Below are positions 10,577 to 20,985 of a stretch of 64,000 nucleotides of DNA, piece by piece. The position numbers and the translations under genes were made by a program. Below the pieces are notes generated by a model. That model had not been told where the DNA came from. It did not search any database and saw nothing but the letters and a program-made list of their open reading frames with translations. The stretch is taken from contig OZ005697.1 in the NCBI GenBank assembly GCA_963930775.1, positions 6,098,292 through 6,162,291 on the forward strand. Direction: 5' to 3'. This stretch comes from Cliona cf. orientalis (Eukaryota > Porifera > Demospongiae > Clionaida > Clionaidae). Each line of letters opens with the position of its first letter. Position 1 is the first letter of the stretch.

Positions 10577-11258
10577 TAGAATCCCGCGATTACGCCCCCC
10601 CCCTTTGTGCATGCTAGGTTTGGGCAAAAGTGGGGAGGGGGCTTATACGCGGGATCCTTACTTTTCTGTGTGACGACCATTACCGACCGTCGAATGCCAC
10701 GTGGGCGCGCGATCTCTGTACTTTTTCTGGCTGTTTGGTGGGCAAAACTTGAGAAAAACAACAAAGTAAGGCATAATGTGACACAAATAGCTAGTTTGCT
10801 AGCAGTAGCTACTGTTTTATTGACTTATGGACTCCATTTTACAGTCAGGGAGGGGTGGGGGGCTTATACGCAAGATAAAACTACCTATGCACAAGGGGGG
10901 TCACTCCCATAGGCGCTGTGTCCAGAGCTGCGACCGGGGTCAAGATTTTTGACCGTCTAAAAGTGGCCTTGACCGCTTGACCACGGCGAATTAAGTTGAC
11001 CATCGACTAACTGCACATGTGCAAAATCTTGGCTACGCCTCTTGGCCGCCTAGCTATGCTGGAAATAGGGCCCAGAACACTGCTTGACCGTTTGACCGAT
11101 CCCAAAAAAGTGCCTTGACCGTTTGACTGCATTTTGACCCCGGTCGCAGCCCTAGACACAGCGCCTATGGGAGTGACCCCCTTTTATGCAGGAACTTAAG
11201 CTAAAAATGCAGGGGGGGGGGCTTATGCGTGAGGGGGGGGCGTAATCGCGGGATTTTA
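10577..11258. mobile_element. MITE with CCCGCGATTACGCC ends
   Basis: The left end TAGAATCCCGCGATTACGCC is mirrored at the right end by GGCGTAATCGCGGGATTTTA, with poly-C/poly-G just inside. It carries a second inverted-repeat element nested at 10892-11184. No coding capacity was recognised. It abuts the previous MITE almost directly. Confidence 0.7.
10892..11184. mobile_element. Nested MITE with GGTCACTCCCATAGGCGC ends
   Basis: The inverted ends (GTCACTCCCATAGGCGCTGT / ACAGCGCCTATGGGAGTGAC) are flanked by TATGCA at 10886-10891 and 11185-11190, a probable target duplication. Inside are repeated TTGACCG/CGGTCAA motifs. Non-coding. Confidence 0.7.
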
Positions 11259-12082
11259 CGATGTGAGGGAAACCGAGTCACTGCTGTTGAAGGGTTTGGG
11301 ACAGTACAGAGAAGTCAACGATCTCTTCAACTTAATTCTTTGCTTCATTCATGGTTTGAGTCCTGGGAAAATGCGCACGCTGTGCTATGGACCAATGCAA
11401 TCAGATCAGTTTCAGATGTATGAGATATAATTTATGGCCCAGTTGCTGGTCAGGGATTTGTTAGTTGTCCCCCAGACCCCACCCCCAATAGGAGGAGGGG
11501 GTCTGGTACATTGTACACATATAAGATATTTTAATGTCACGCATAGAATAATGCGTCTGGCCAGAATTTGGCCTATGTGACAAAGTAAAACTTAACAATA
11601 AGTATGGTAACAGAATTAGTAAGGGAGTAAACGTAATGGATAACAATAATCTAATAGTGTAGAAACAACAGATAATATTATTATTAATGGTGTTACTATA
11701 ACAACAAGTATTCAATGCATATAATATCAGCAGAATGAAGAGAAGAGAGGTGGAAGGTTAAAGAAGAGAGATAGGGTATGGGGGAGGGGGCAACTATATT
11801 ATAGTTTTTTGAATGAATGAGACTAGGGATTTATGGCAGCCCTTGTCCTCGGACCTTGGACTCAGGTCGGTTTTACTGCCAGGCGACTGGGCAATAACTA
11901 TTAACTAAGATTATGAGGTATGGCTAATCAAAGGCCATATCTGGAAGGGGGGGGGGACACAGCAACTCAGACATGCATGCTTACACACATACTCTGTATG
12001 AGTTGGAGAACCTTTACCAGATTTAGTAGAACGCTGTGTATAGTCAAACTCACCTCTATGCTATTCTGCTTTATCTCTATAG
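11259..12082. other. Intron stretch without a recognised feature
   Basis: This holds AT-rich sequence, a purine-rich patch near 11730-11790 and a G-run near 11949. At 11472-11492 the sequence CCCAGACCCCACC resembles the start of the upstream death-domain exons, but no domain follows. The open frame from 11920 simply runs on into the exon starting at 12083. Confidence 0.5.
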
Positions 12083-14140
12083 TTAGTGCGAAAACCCAGC
12101 AGTGCTTTGACGCAGCCATGATGGAAGGTGAAGCATCATTACGAAATGGCAGTGCCTTACTCTTAGGAGTGGGAGGATCAGGAAAAACACACGTTCTTGC
12201 AGCTTTCCTCAAGGAAGATCCTCCATCAATACGAGAAAGCACTCCATGTGCAAAGAAGCCAGTGAGAGCTGTAGCTCACTGTAAGGCAGGAGTGAGCGGT
12301 GACCACTTTGTACGAATCACCGAAGATCACTATTCTGACATGCTTGTAGCGAATATACCACAATCAACCAATAGTGAAGCTGTTGCTGATTCTTCTACCC
12401 AAGCCGAGGCTAAGGATAACTTGAACAGTTTAGCTAGTTCTTCATCTCCTAGTCAGAAGGAAACCACAAGGCAGCCATCATCAGCAGTCAAAGTAGATGC
12501 TTCACGAAGAGAGGAAACATGGTGTGTTCATAGTGCTATGAAGAGGCAGTACCTGAGTCGAATGCAGGCAGGCGCAAAGAAGAAATCAGGTCTCAACAAT
12601 GAAGAGTTGCTTGATGTTGACGACACAGGAGGCCAGCCTATGTTTCACGAGGTCCTTCCTGTGTTCATCAAAAACACCATGCTTGGCATGCTGATAGTAA
12701 AGCTCAATGAGCCCTTAGACAGCTTTCCGCTGGTGGAGTACTATGGCCGTGGAGAACGCATTGGAGAGCCATTCAATTCACCTTTTACACACTTGGATAC
12801 GCTTCGCCACTGTATGAGGGTGATACGATCAACCTGTGACTGCAATACATGTCCAAAGATTGTATTTGTAGGCACTCACAAAGACCTCCAGCATGAATGC
12901 CCACAGGAGAGTGTAGAAATGAAGGAGAAAAAGCTTCGAAGCATAATACCTCAGGAGATGGAGGTGAATATCGTCCAAGGGGATTCCCTGCTGCTTGCTA
13001 TCAATGCCAAAAACCCCGGAAAAGAAGATGAGAAGGTCATTTCTATTTTGAGAAAGAAAGCGATGGAAGAATTGCACAAAATGAAACCAGTCAAAATTCC
13101 ACTTCAATACTTCCCCTTAGAAATGGCATTTCAGCGAATGGCCAAGGAGCAACGAAAATCGGTGATGAGTAAAGAAGAATGCTTTGAAGTAGCAGCTACC
13201 TACAATTTCACACAAGAGTCATTTGAGGCAGCACTGAAGTACCTTCATGGGCTGAAGTTGGTCTTCTACTATGAAGAAGTTCTTCCAAATGTTGTATTCA
13301 TCGATTCCCAGGCCATCCTCGACAAAATCACCGAGCTTGTGGTACACAGTCTGTCATTTCAAGCCAAGTCTACTAGTGGTCTTCTTGGAGCTCTGAAGAA
13401 ATTTGTGAAATGTGGAATTGTAACGGCAGAGATACTTGAAGAATTCTCGTCTCATTACGTCCCTAAGCTTTTCATGAAGGAGCAGCTGATCTTGGTCCTC
13501 AAGCACCTGAGGATTGTGGCGGAGGTTGGGAAAGGTGAGTATCTCATGCCCTGCCTCCTGAGGAAACAAGACATACCATGTCTTGTGGTAGGTACTTCAT
13601 CGCTAGTCATCCCCGCTCTTCTCTTCTACTTTGGTCGAGACGGCCCCAAGCTTGGAGTTTACTGCTTTCTCCTTGCTTCTCTCATCACTGAAGCCAAGTG
13701 GGAGCTTCTTGAAGAGGATGGCTACCCTGTGCAAGTTTCTCGCAACAGTGCTCAATTCACTGTCCCAGGAAAGAACCCAGGATGCATCACAATCACCGAT
13801 TCCTTCTCTTCATACCTTCATGTCAGCATCAACTTCCCTGCCTCTGTCAGTGAAGAGAGAGCTCAAGAGATCTGCAAAAAAGTTTGTCCAATGATTCGTG
13901 AAACGGTTCTCACTGGAATCCGCAAAACATCTCAGAGACTGAACTACAACAATTCAATTCCCTCCGTCGCATTCCCATGCTTAGGACACGAAGACACACC
14001 ACTCCATCCTGCCTCCATTTCTGACGATAAAACACTATTGACCTGCACCACTCACCCTGCTACCGTGTGCAGTGAGATGACTGAACAGCACCGACTATGG
14101 CTTGGAATAGCCAATGCTTCACCATGTTCAAAGAATGCTG
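12083..14140 (+). CDS. ROC-COR (ROCO family) GTPase exon
   Basis: The acceptor CTCTATAG (to 12082) opens a single large exon of about 686 residues ending at the donor GCTG|GTAAGT, phase 1. The ROC GTPase signature is clear. It has a P-loop GVGGSGKT about 32 residues in, followed by an insertion of about 100 residues rich in Ser/Thr/Lys. After the insertion come the DTGGQ switch and THKD, the base-specificity motif. The following ~400 residues (KIPLQYFPLEMAFQRMAKEQ onward) fit the COR domain that dimerises ROCO proteins. No kinase domain or leucine-rich repeats are visible here. The product is probably a cytosolic signalling GTPase linked to death-domain adaptors. The family call is firm. Linkage to the death-domain exons at 2-9 kb is by phase and strand. 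Confidence 0.85.
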
Positions 14141-14207
14141 GTAAGTTCACAATCGTTAATTTTCTCTCTAGATCGCTGATGATGTGCTATTATTGTAATG
14201 TTTACAG

Positions 14208-14593
14208 GTAAGCTTACTGCAGATGATCTTGGTGATGTTCTTGAGGCAGTATGGGAGGCCAGGGTGAAATGGTTCAACATTGGCCTCAAACTGGGCATCT
14301 CCGCTGGCACACTCAATGCTATCAAGAAGAACAACAACCAGGATCCAGACGACTGCCTCACTGCCATGCTGGAGTACTGGTTGAACAATGGGAAGCCCAA
14401 GCCCTCGTGGACAACTGTGGCCAATGCTCTTAAGTCACCCATGGTTGGACATGCACAGCTAGCAGAACAGCTCCCAAAGCAGAATACATGCAGTATCAAC
14501 ACAGGTCACTCCAGCAGTAGCTCCATCGAAGGGAAGCATTCTCGATCATATAGCGAAGAAGACTCACCAGCGGCTAAGAAGAACAAATTATAG
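14208..14593 (+). CDS. C-terminal death-domain exon of the ROCO protein
   Basis: After a 67-base intron with acceptor TTTACAG (to 14207), the reading GKLTADDLGDVLEAVWEARVKWFNIGLKL opens a death domain. It continues with SAGTLNAIKKNNNQDPDDC and PKPSWTTVANALKSPMVGH, including the usual P-S-W motif. A serine-rich, basic tail (SSSSSIEGKHSRSYSEED...KKNKL) ends at TAG 14591-14593. ROC-COR followed by a death domain is a known invertebrate ROCO arrangement. The basic tail could be a localisation signal, which is speculative. Confidence 0.85.
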
Positions 14594-14854
14594 CTTGCAT
14601 TGTCTCATATTGTTTTGCGGACAGTTGCCAGCATAATATTATTACAATGTCATGCAATGTCATGCACTCTTATCCATAATACAATGACAAGCAAATTTGT
14701 ACATCTCTTACCTCAAACATGTGAATTTAATTTTTGTGAGTGAAAATTTAATTTGTTTGATAACTATTTCAATGCCACTGTAGAATAATAATGTAAGTTG
14801 AAACAAGTGGACAACATAAATCCCTAATACGGCCAGTATACATGCTTCCAGTTA
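14594..14854. other. 3' flank of the ROCO gene
   Basis: AT-rich probable 3' untranslated sequence. It contains a TCATGCAATG tandem near 14647-14662 but no unambiguous AATAAA. Nothing else is seen. Confidence 0.4.
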
Positions 14855-15375
14855 CTAGTACTTCTCCATTTCTGAGTCAATTTTATTGACAGGTGTGTAC
14901 TTGATCTCCGGTTCAGTATAATTAGGTTCATGGTTTGGAGTGAAACTGGCCTATTGATCGCCTTGGCCTTCTTCACCAAGCTGCATAACAAAAGGAGTAT
15001 AAAATATAAGAAAATGTTGTATCTCGGGGGAGGGGGTAGGGGTCAAATTTTATGTGGTGGTGGCAGTATACTATGATTCCTTACTAGTCTTGTCTTCTCT
15101 TCTGCATCTTGGCCAAGTCTTCCCACCTCTGCTAGTCTCTCTCTTCAGGGTCTTCATGGAGATTATCCAACTACCATTCTTGGATACGAGACTGGCAACA
15201 GAAGTGGAAGGAACATAAAGTCTTTCTCTCCCCCGTCACTACCTCCATCTCTCACTTTTAATCCTGTCTTTGTCTTTGGAGGTGCATCTGTCTCTTCCTT
15301 CTCAGGGCTCAGGTTTGTGAAACAGTGTAGTGTCTCCATCTCCCCACAGATACGGCTGAAATGAAGGAACACAAT
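14855..15375 (-). pseudogene. Decayed exons of an unrecognised minus-strand gene
   Basis: On the minus strand an acceptor-like TTATGCAG precedes an exon at 14980-14855. It reads LGEEGQGDQ, one in-frame TAG, and then a coding-looking tail (ASFTPNHEPNYTEPEIKYTP...SEMEKY) to a stop at 14855-14857. A second open piece (15372-15163) reads ICGEMETLHCFTNLSPEKEE and on. Both are charged and exon-like, but no family is recognised. The internal stop suggests decay. They could also be chance. Confidence 0.3.
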
Positions 15376-15595
15376 AATTTATAACAAGTATAAAAACTTG
15401 ATGAATGCACAGGAGTGCAAAACCCTCACCGCTACACGCATGCATGACTTATAGAGATCTGTAGTAGCTAGCATTATTTCAGTGTGTATGCCTGCTCAAT
15501 ATAAGGAGTATTGAACTAGATACATACTACCATAATATTATAGAGGGAAGGCACCTGCCTATGTCACTATAATAACTGAAAGCCTCTGTGACTAC

Positions 15596-16616
15596 TTAAG
15601 GTACCATTAAATTGCGTGGGCGTGAGGTGGGGGATATGACACCTAAACCACATCAAAGTCATTAGTGAGGTGCATGTTGTGTAACCACGCCCTTTTAATT
15701 GCACAGGTCTCAGGGGTGTGGCTGCTAGAGCCGGAAGTGTTCATTTAATATCCTCCATGGACCGGAAGCCGAGCCGGAAGGGAGGGGCCAGGCCACGCCC
15801 AAAACAGCCCCACCCTGTTCCCCAAGGACCACCATTCTCAATCAAGTGCCTACTAACCACCGGATGTCCACCGGAAGCCCACAATCAATCCCAATTAAAA
15901 CACACAGCTTCCTCAAGGCCAAAACACACACAAACACTTGGAGGCCGTTCTGCCACACCGCCCACACAAGAGCTCACCTCATTTCCTGTGTGGGCGGAGT
16001 AACAACACGTCATCGCAACCACATCCGCTTCAAACCATCGTCAGCTTCCGTCCAGCCGTACGGTCCCCTCCATCGCACCGGCGTACAGTGCCTCATTAAC
16101 AGACATGGCCTCACCTTTGACCTCCTGCCACGCCCCCAAAGCCTCCTCCCGGGGTTCAAAGGTCACCACCGCTTCCGGGACACGCCCACCTATCGCCGAG
16201 GCCAAGTCCCAGGCGCCGATATCCAAGCACTGGCCCGTGAAGCCACGCCCAATCGGAAGCAATAAAACCTGCATTAACGCACACGCACACACTCCACACA
16301 GTGCCAGGAACACGCCCACATGCTTAATTAGGCCTAATAAGGCTTTTTTTTTTTTTTTTTTTTTTTTTGTCGTTGCGGTTAATAGTTAAGAAAGAATGCT
16401 TTGATCTTGCGTTGAAGTGGGCAATTACCGGTGTTTTCTTCAGGGGCCACTTCCGGTCGCTAATTACACGCGCATAATCATCCCTGGCCGATTCTAGACA
16501 CGCCCACCTTCGACCAAAAGCACTCGTATGGCCTCTTCGGCCACGCCCCTTCACGATTCGCTAATTGAATTGGCCAATCCTGACGCTCACGCCCACGCAC
16601 TTTAATGCTACCTTAA
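15596..16616 (+). mobile_element. ~1 kb TTAA-flanked element, copy 2
   Basis: This is nearly identical to copy 1 over its whole length, with TTAA at 15596-15599 and 16613-16616. It has a longer poly-T tract (about 24 T near 16344). The right terminal repeat has drifted (GCACTTTAATGCTACC). It is non-coding. Confidence 0.85.
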
Positions 16617-16620
16617 ACTC

Positions 16621-16880
16621 AATTATGCACTTGAGAGCCACTGCCTGTTTACACTGTCACTGCACTGATAACTGACCAGCAAGGCACAGAATGGCAACCA
16701 CAGCTGCACACTATTATACCACTGGGTAGGACTTACGTGACCACTCTTCCTTGATGCCTGATAATCCTCAGATGCGTACTTTCTCTCAGACGACCCTTAC
16801 CATACGGACGGACGGACGGACAAAAATCGCCAAACGATTGCAGTAACCCTCCGCCTACGCTTTGCGGCGAGGGTTAACAA
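16621..16880. repeat. Dispersed repeat related to 54715-54905 (inverted)
   Basis: This includes CACTTGAGAGCCACTGCCTG, GACAAAAATCGCCAAA and a (GGAC)n patch at 16805-16821. The same blocks occur reverse-complemented at 54715-54905. No terminal repeats were identified. Confidence 0.6.
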
Positions 16881-17108
16881 TTGAAGGATGAAGTAGGGAT
16901 GGCAGGATCAAAAAATATACAAACAACTTACAAGATTACGTATCACACCCACTATAGACCTTTTCAGCGCGCGCGCGCGGAGGAATGTTAATTAAAGTAT
17001 ACTAGACATGTACAACGCGTAAACGAACCATGCGGAAGTGCCCGCCTACTGGTGGGCAAGGATTGAGCCCTTTTCTTGCTCGTGTTTATCTGGATTTCAT
17101 GAACTGTG

Positions 17109-17287
17109 ATGGTCAACGCTTGCTGTGATGTTGGATGCAACAGCAGGGTGGGCAAGGAAGCTGGCCTGCGTTTCTTTCACCTCCCACTAAACAAAAAGAG
17201 CGGTGTGAAAAGTGGACAGCAGCCTTGAGAGGAAAAACTGGGCGCCAAACGAGCATACTCGTGTATGTAACATAGACTTTACTACTG
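17109..17287 (+). pseudogene. THAP zinc-finger exon of a transposase, frameshifted
   Basis: An ATG at 17109 starts MVNACCDVGCNSRVGKEAGL, then RFFHLPLNKK, the start of a THAP (C2CH) DNA-binding finger. The match moves to the next frame (CEKWTAAL) after an A-run near 17196. It shifts again after an A-run near 17237 (NWAPNEHTRVCNIDF). Each shift equals one missing A. The exon ends at the donor ACTG|GTAAGG (17288). THAP fingers bind transposon ends. Confidence 0.7.
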
Positions 17288-17631
17288 GTAAGGACGTCTG
17301 AGTGTGCTGCGAGATCAAAAATGAGTGGTAAAGTCATGGGAGGGGGTGTTCTTCCATATCTCAGCCAATCATAGCTACCTTCCATGTTTTGTAAGAAAAG
17401 GAAAGGGGAGCAAATCATGTTTAATGTTAAACTCTATTTGTGTTACAGTGAGTGATGGGGGGAGGGGGGTCTGAATTCAACATCTGCATGTTTGAAGATG
17501 CTCCCCATGACTATTATCCATGTGTTTGCATGCTTTACATCAGGGATATGTGCCCTTCAAGGTGTTGGGGAGGGAGGGTGTCAGATAAGATACCAACACA
17601 AGAGATCGTTTTCTCTCTCTCTCTCTCTCAG

Positions 17632-17864
17632 AACCTGGAGATGCAATCCTCACAGACCAAGGTTTCACAATTCAAGTTGGAATGTCCCAACAGCTATCCA
17701 GGGTGCGTATCCATGTCGAGTTAGTGATTGGCTTAATAAAGAATAAGGGACAAAATACTCAAAGGGAGCCTTACCCCGGATCAGCTAGTGACGTTGTTAA
17801 CATAGATGAAATTCATACTATTTGTGGTGCATTGACAAAATTATATATGTTATTTATGCAATAG
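17632..17864 (+). pseudogene. DDE_Tnp_4-like transposase fragment
   Basis: After a (CT)n acceptor, the reading PGDAILTDQGFTIQVG matches the region of the second catalytic Asp in DDE_4 transposases. It jumps directly to SRVRIHVE.VIG.IKN, normally some 30 residues further on, so an internal deletion is likely. IDEIHTICGALTKLY matches the usual C-terminal end. The RHVER-type arginine is replaced by leucine (HVELVIG). It is non-functional. Confidence 0.7.
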
Positions 17865-18437
17865 TAATGTGTCTAATTGTTATGTATGCACTGTGACATA
17901 ACCATCTTCTTATTGATGTCCATCAATGGTGTCTACATGTAGGCCTACATGTACTTCAATGTACTGTTGAGGTTGTCTTATGCATGTGGTTATGGAGATC
18001 CATCACTACTGCACGCATCAATCATGATATGATGTAGTAGTACGGGGGCAGTTTCACCAGTGAGAATGTGGATTGGGTATGTTTCACACAAGTCGAGTTT
18101 CTCTCACATCATTTGGCAAGAATATCATCCCTCCTTATTCTTTCAATCTGCATACCCTTTGCCGTACATGAAGTTGCATTACTTTTGCCCCTGGACTTGG
18201 TAGTCCCTCTCCTAATCTGTGGAGAGCAAGTGGAGGATCAAGTATATGTTCTTGACACAGAAAATGAACAACTTACCCTGCCACACAGGTACAATGAGCA
18301 GCAATGACACGTCCATCGTGTTGAACACAAGTCCAAGCTTGGTGTGCTTTAATAGGGGAATTATGGCTGGGGGTTGACTCTAGATAGAAAATGCCTTACT
18401 GACAACCCATACTCTCACTCCACGCACATATCCACTC

Positions 18438-19457
18438 TTAAGGTACCATTTAATTGCGTGGGCGTGAGCGTCAGGAATGGCTAATTCAATTAGCGAATCG
18501 TGAAGGGGCGTGGCCGAAGAGGCCATACGAGTGCTTTTGGTCGAAGGTGGGCGTGTCCAGAATCGGCCAGGGATGATTATGCGCGTGTAATTAGCGACCG
18601 GAAGTGGCCCCTGAAGAAAAGGCCGGTAATTGCCCACATCAAAGCAAGATCAAAGCATTCTTTCTTAACTATTAACCGCAACGACAAAAAAAAAAAAAAA
18701 AAAAAAAAAAGCTTATTAGGCCTAATTAAGCATGTGGGCGTGTTCCTGGCACTGTGTGGAGTGTGTGCGTGTGCGTTAATGCAGGTTTTATTGCTTCCGA
18801 TTGGGCGTGGCTTCACGGGCCAGTGCTTGGACATCGGCGCCTGGGACTTGGCCTCGGCGATAGGTGGGCGTGTCCCGGATGCGGTGGTGACCTTTGAACC
18901 CCGCGAGGAGGCTTTGGGGGCGTGGCAGGAGGTCAAAGGTGAGGCCATGTCTGTTAATGAGGCACTGTACGGCGGTGCGATCGAGGGGCCTGTACGGCTG
19001 GACGGAAGCTGACGATGGTTTGAAGCGGATGTGGTTGCGATGACGTGTTGTTACTCCGCCCACACAGGAAATGAGGTGAGCTCTTGCGTGGGCGGTGTGG
19101 CAGAACGGCCTCCAAGTGTTTGTGTGTGTTTTGGCCTTGAGGAAGCTGTGTGTTTTAATTGCGATTGATTGTGGGCTTCCGGTGGACATCCGGTGGTTAG
19201 TAGGCACTTGATTGAGAATGGTGGTCCTTGGGGAACAGGGTGGGGCTGTTTTGGGCGTGGCCTGGCCCCTCCCTTCCGGCTCGGCTTCCGGTCCATGGAG
19301 GATATTAAATGAACACTTCCGGCTCTAGCAGCCACACCCCTGAGACCTGTGCAATTAAAAGGGCGTGGTTACACAACATGCACCTCACTAATGACTTTGA
19401 TGTGGTTTAGGTGTCATATCCCCCACCTCACGCCCACGCAATTTAATGGTACCTTAA
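18438..19457 (-). mobile_element. ~1 kb TTAA-flanked element, copy 3, nested
   Basis: This is a reverse-oriented copy of the elements at 4506 and 15596, with TTAA at 18438-18441 and 19454-19457. It is inserted inside the THAP/DDE transposon. A 170-codon open frame (18500-19012) crosses its poly-A tract and both flanks. The matching frame is broken in the other copies, so it is not called as a gene. Confidence 0.85.
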
Positions 19458-20189
19458 AACATAATTATTAGCTTCCATAATGGAATTTGTACAATTGTAG
19501 TAGCTGCTGATGTGTGTATCTGAATAAAATAGCCATAATAGATATGGCCGCGGATATTCAACAGGACGCTACGAGAGCATATCATCAATGAATCTAGAGT
19601 AAGGGTCAGCTAGGTCCATCATGGCCAGCTTGGCTACGTAGCGTTCTCTGGTGACAAGCGATAGAGAGCGTACGTACTCCATGGCTAGTCCAAGTTGCCC
19701 ACCAGGGGGAGGAGACTTCCGGTTCCGCCGTTTACGTGCAATTAACATTCCTCAATACGCGCGGCTGAAAAGGTCTATACATCTCTAACGCTTACTTTTC
19801 TCGATAATTAATATCATAGCTACACTTCTGCAGCTGATTCAGTATATAACTGAGAGTATCACTATAATTATTGTGATATTGATCCATTGTTATACGGTAT
19901 TGATTTTCCATTCCTGCATGTGCCCCATATATTATATAAATGTTATGTGTGTGCATGGGATGTACGGTGATACATTATCCCTATAAATCTTGTTTGTATA
20001 TTTTTTGACCCTGCCGGCCATCCCTACTTCATCTTTCAATTTTATTTTGTTGTTTTTATATTTGTTACTGTTCTTTTTTTAGTGCCCTCAGGGTAGTTAT
20101 TGATTGTCATTAATTTCATCAATGCCACCTAGCTAGCTGACTAATCTCGTGGGGACAGAGGCTGGACATGAGACTATACATAATATCAC

Positions 20190-20341
20190 GATAGATGAGT
20201 TACTTAGCTTAGCATAGCAAAGATTTTCATGGAAAACTTGGACGTTTCGGTCTTGTGGACCTTCATCAGCAATAATGAGACTGAAACGTCCAAGTTTTCC
20301 ATGAAAATCTTTGCTATGCTAAGCTAAGTAACTCATCTATC
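20190..20341 (-). repeat. Long hairpin with a hammerhead-like core motif
   Basis: The bases from 20190 to about 20257 are almost perfectly complementary to about 20275-20341 (arms over 60 bp). On the minus strand the loop side reads CTGATGA, then GGTC, a five-base loop and GACC, then GAAAC. That order (CUGAUGA, stem II, GAAA) is the hammerhead ribozyme core, with the long arms as stem III. Stem I is weak. The segment is absent from the paralogous position at about 7850, so it is an insertion. Confidence 0.55.
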
Positions 20342-20985
20342 ATTCGAAGAACATAGCAATGAACCTATAATATCATGGTGACCTGATATCATGGTTTGCA
20401 TACTCATTGCATGGAACTAGCTACATCTTTTTCTGGGCGTAGCTACATCCAACCGTGCTCCAACAATAATACAATATTATAGGGAAGTAGGTACACCACT
20501 GATCAGCATGTTTGTGTGATCCTAGCCTTTGGATCAGGCAGCTATGGTACCCCAAACACACTGTGACTTGAATACTCCTGTAAGTGCAAATCCCAGACAG
20601 TCTTTTGATAGCTAGCTAGGATGTCTTCTTTTGCATCACACACTATTGAACATGGGATTCTGGAGACAGCTCAGGTAATTATAGTGATTAGCAAGAATGG
20701 ATCTTTGACCTAGAGTTTAGCTATTGGATTTGTATAAGTTACACATGTACATGCAAGTGTAAGGTTAATTGTACATAATATGTACACGAGGACTTAAATG
20801 CAATTCGATATGTGTAGGTATATACGTGACATTGTACTGCAATTATTACATGTATAGGTGAGATTGATTCATAACCAGTGAGTCTCATTTAGTGTAGAAC
20901 AAAATAAAGAATCTCGTAAAGAATATTATATGTATGTATTACACGATGGTACATACTTGATAAAGATAATAGCAAGTATTACAAG

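Larger units (their letters stand above)
16957..19775 (+). mobile_element. Degenerate THAP/DDE transposon
   Basis: The terminal repeats GACCTTTTCAGC and GCTGAAAAGGTC are followed inward by GGAATGTTAATT/AATTAACATTCC. TATA is duplicated at 16953-16956 and 19776-19779. Inside lie a frameshifted THAP zinc-finger exon (17109-17287) and a shortened DDE_Tnp_4-like exon (17632-17864), plus a nested TTAA element (18438-19457). The coding remnants classify it as a THAP-containing, Harbinger/IS5-related cut-and-paste element. It can no longer encode an active transposase. Confidence 0.75.
16882..20050. mobile_element. Palindromic repeat, copy 2, opened by a nested transposon
   Basis: The left arm (from ATTGAAGGATGAAGTAGGG at about 16881) and right arm (ending near CTTCATCTTTCAATTTTATT at about 20045) match the palindromic repeat at 7338-7729. 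They are separated by a THAP/DDE transposon at 16957-19775, which has TATA on both sides. Similarity to copy 1 continues rightwards to about 20680. Confidence 0.75.

Noticed and set aside
11472-11492. Another death-domain exon starting CCCAG|ACCCC
   Set aside because: Only the junction resembles the others. No death-domain reading follows in any frame.
18500-19012. 170-codon open frame with a hydrophobic, secreted-looking part
   Set aside because: It lies wholly inside a non-coding TTAA element, runs across a poly-A tract, and is broken or shifted in the other two copies.
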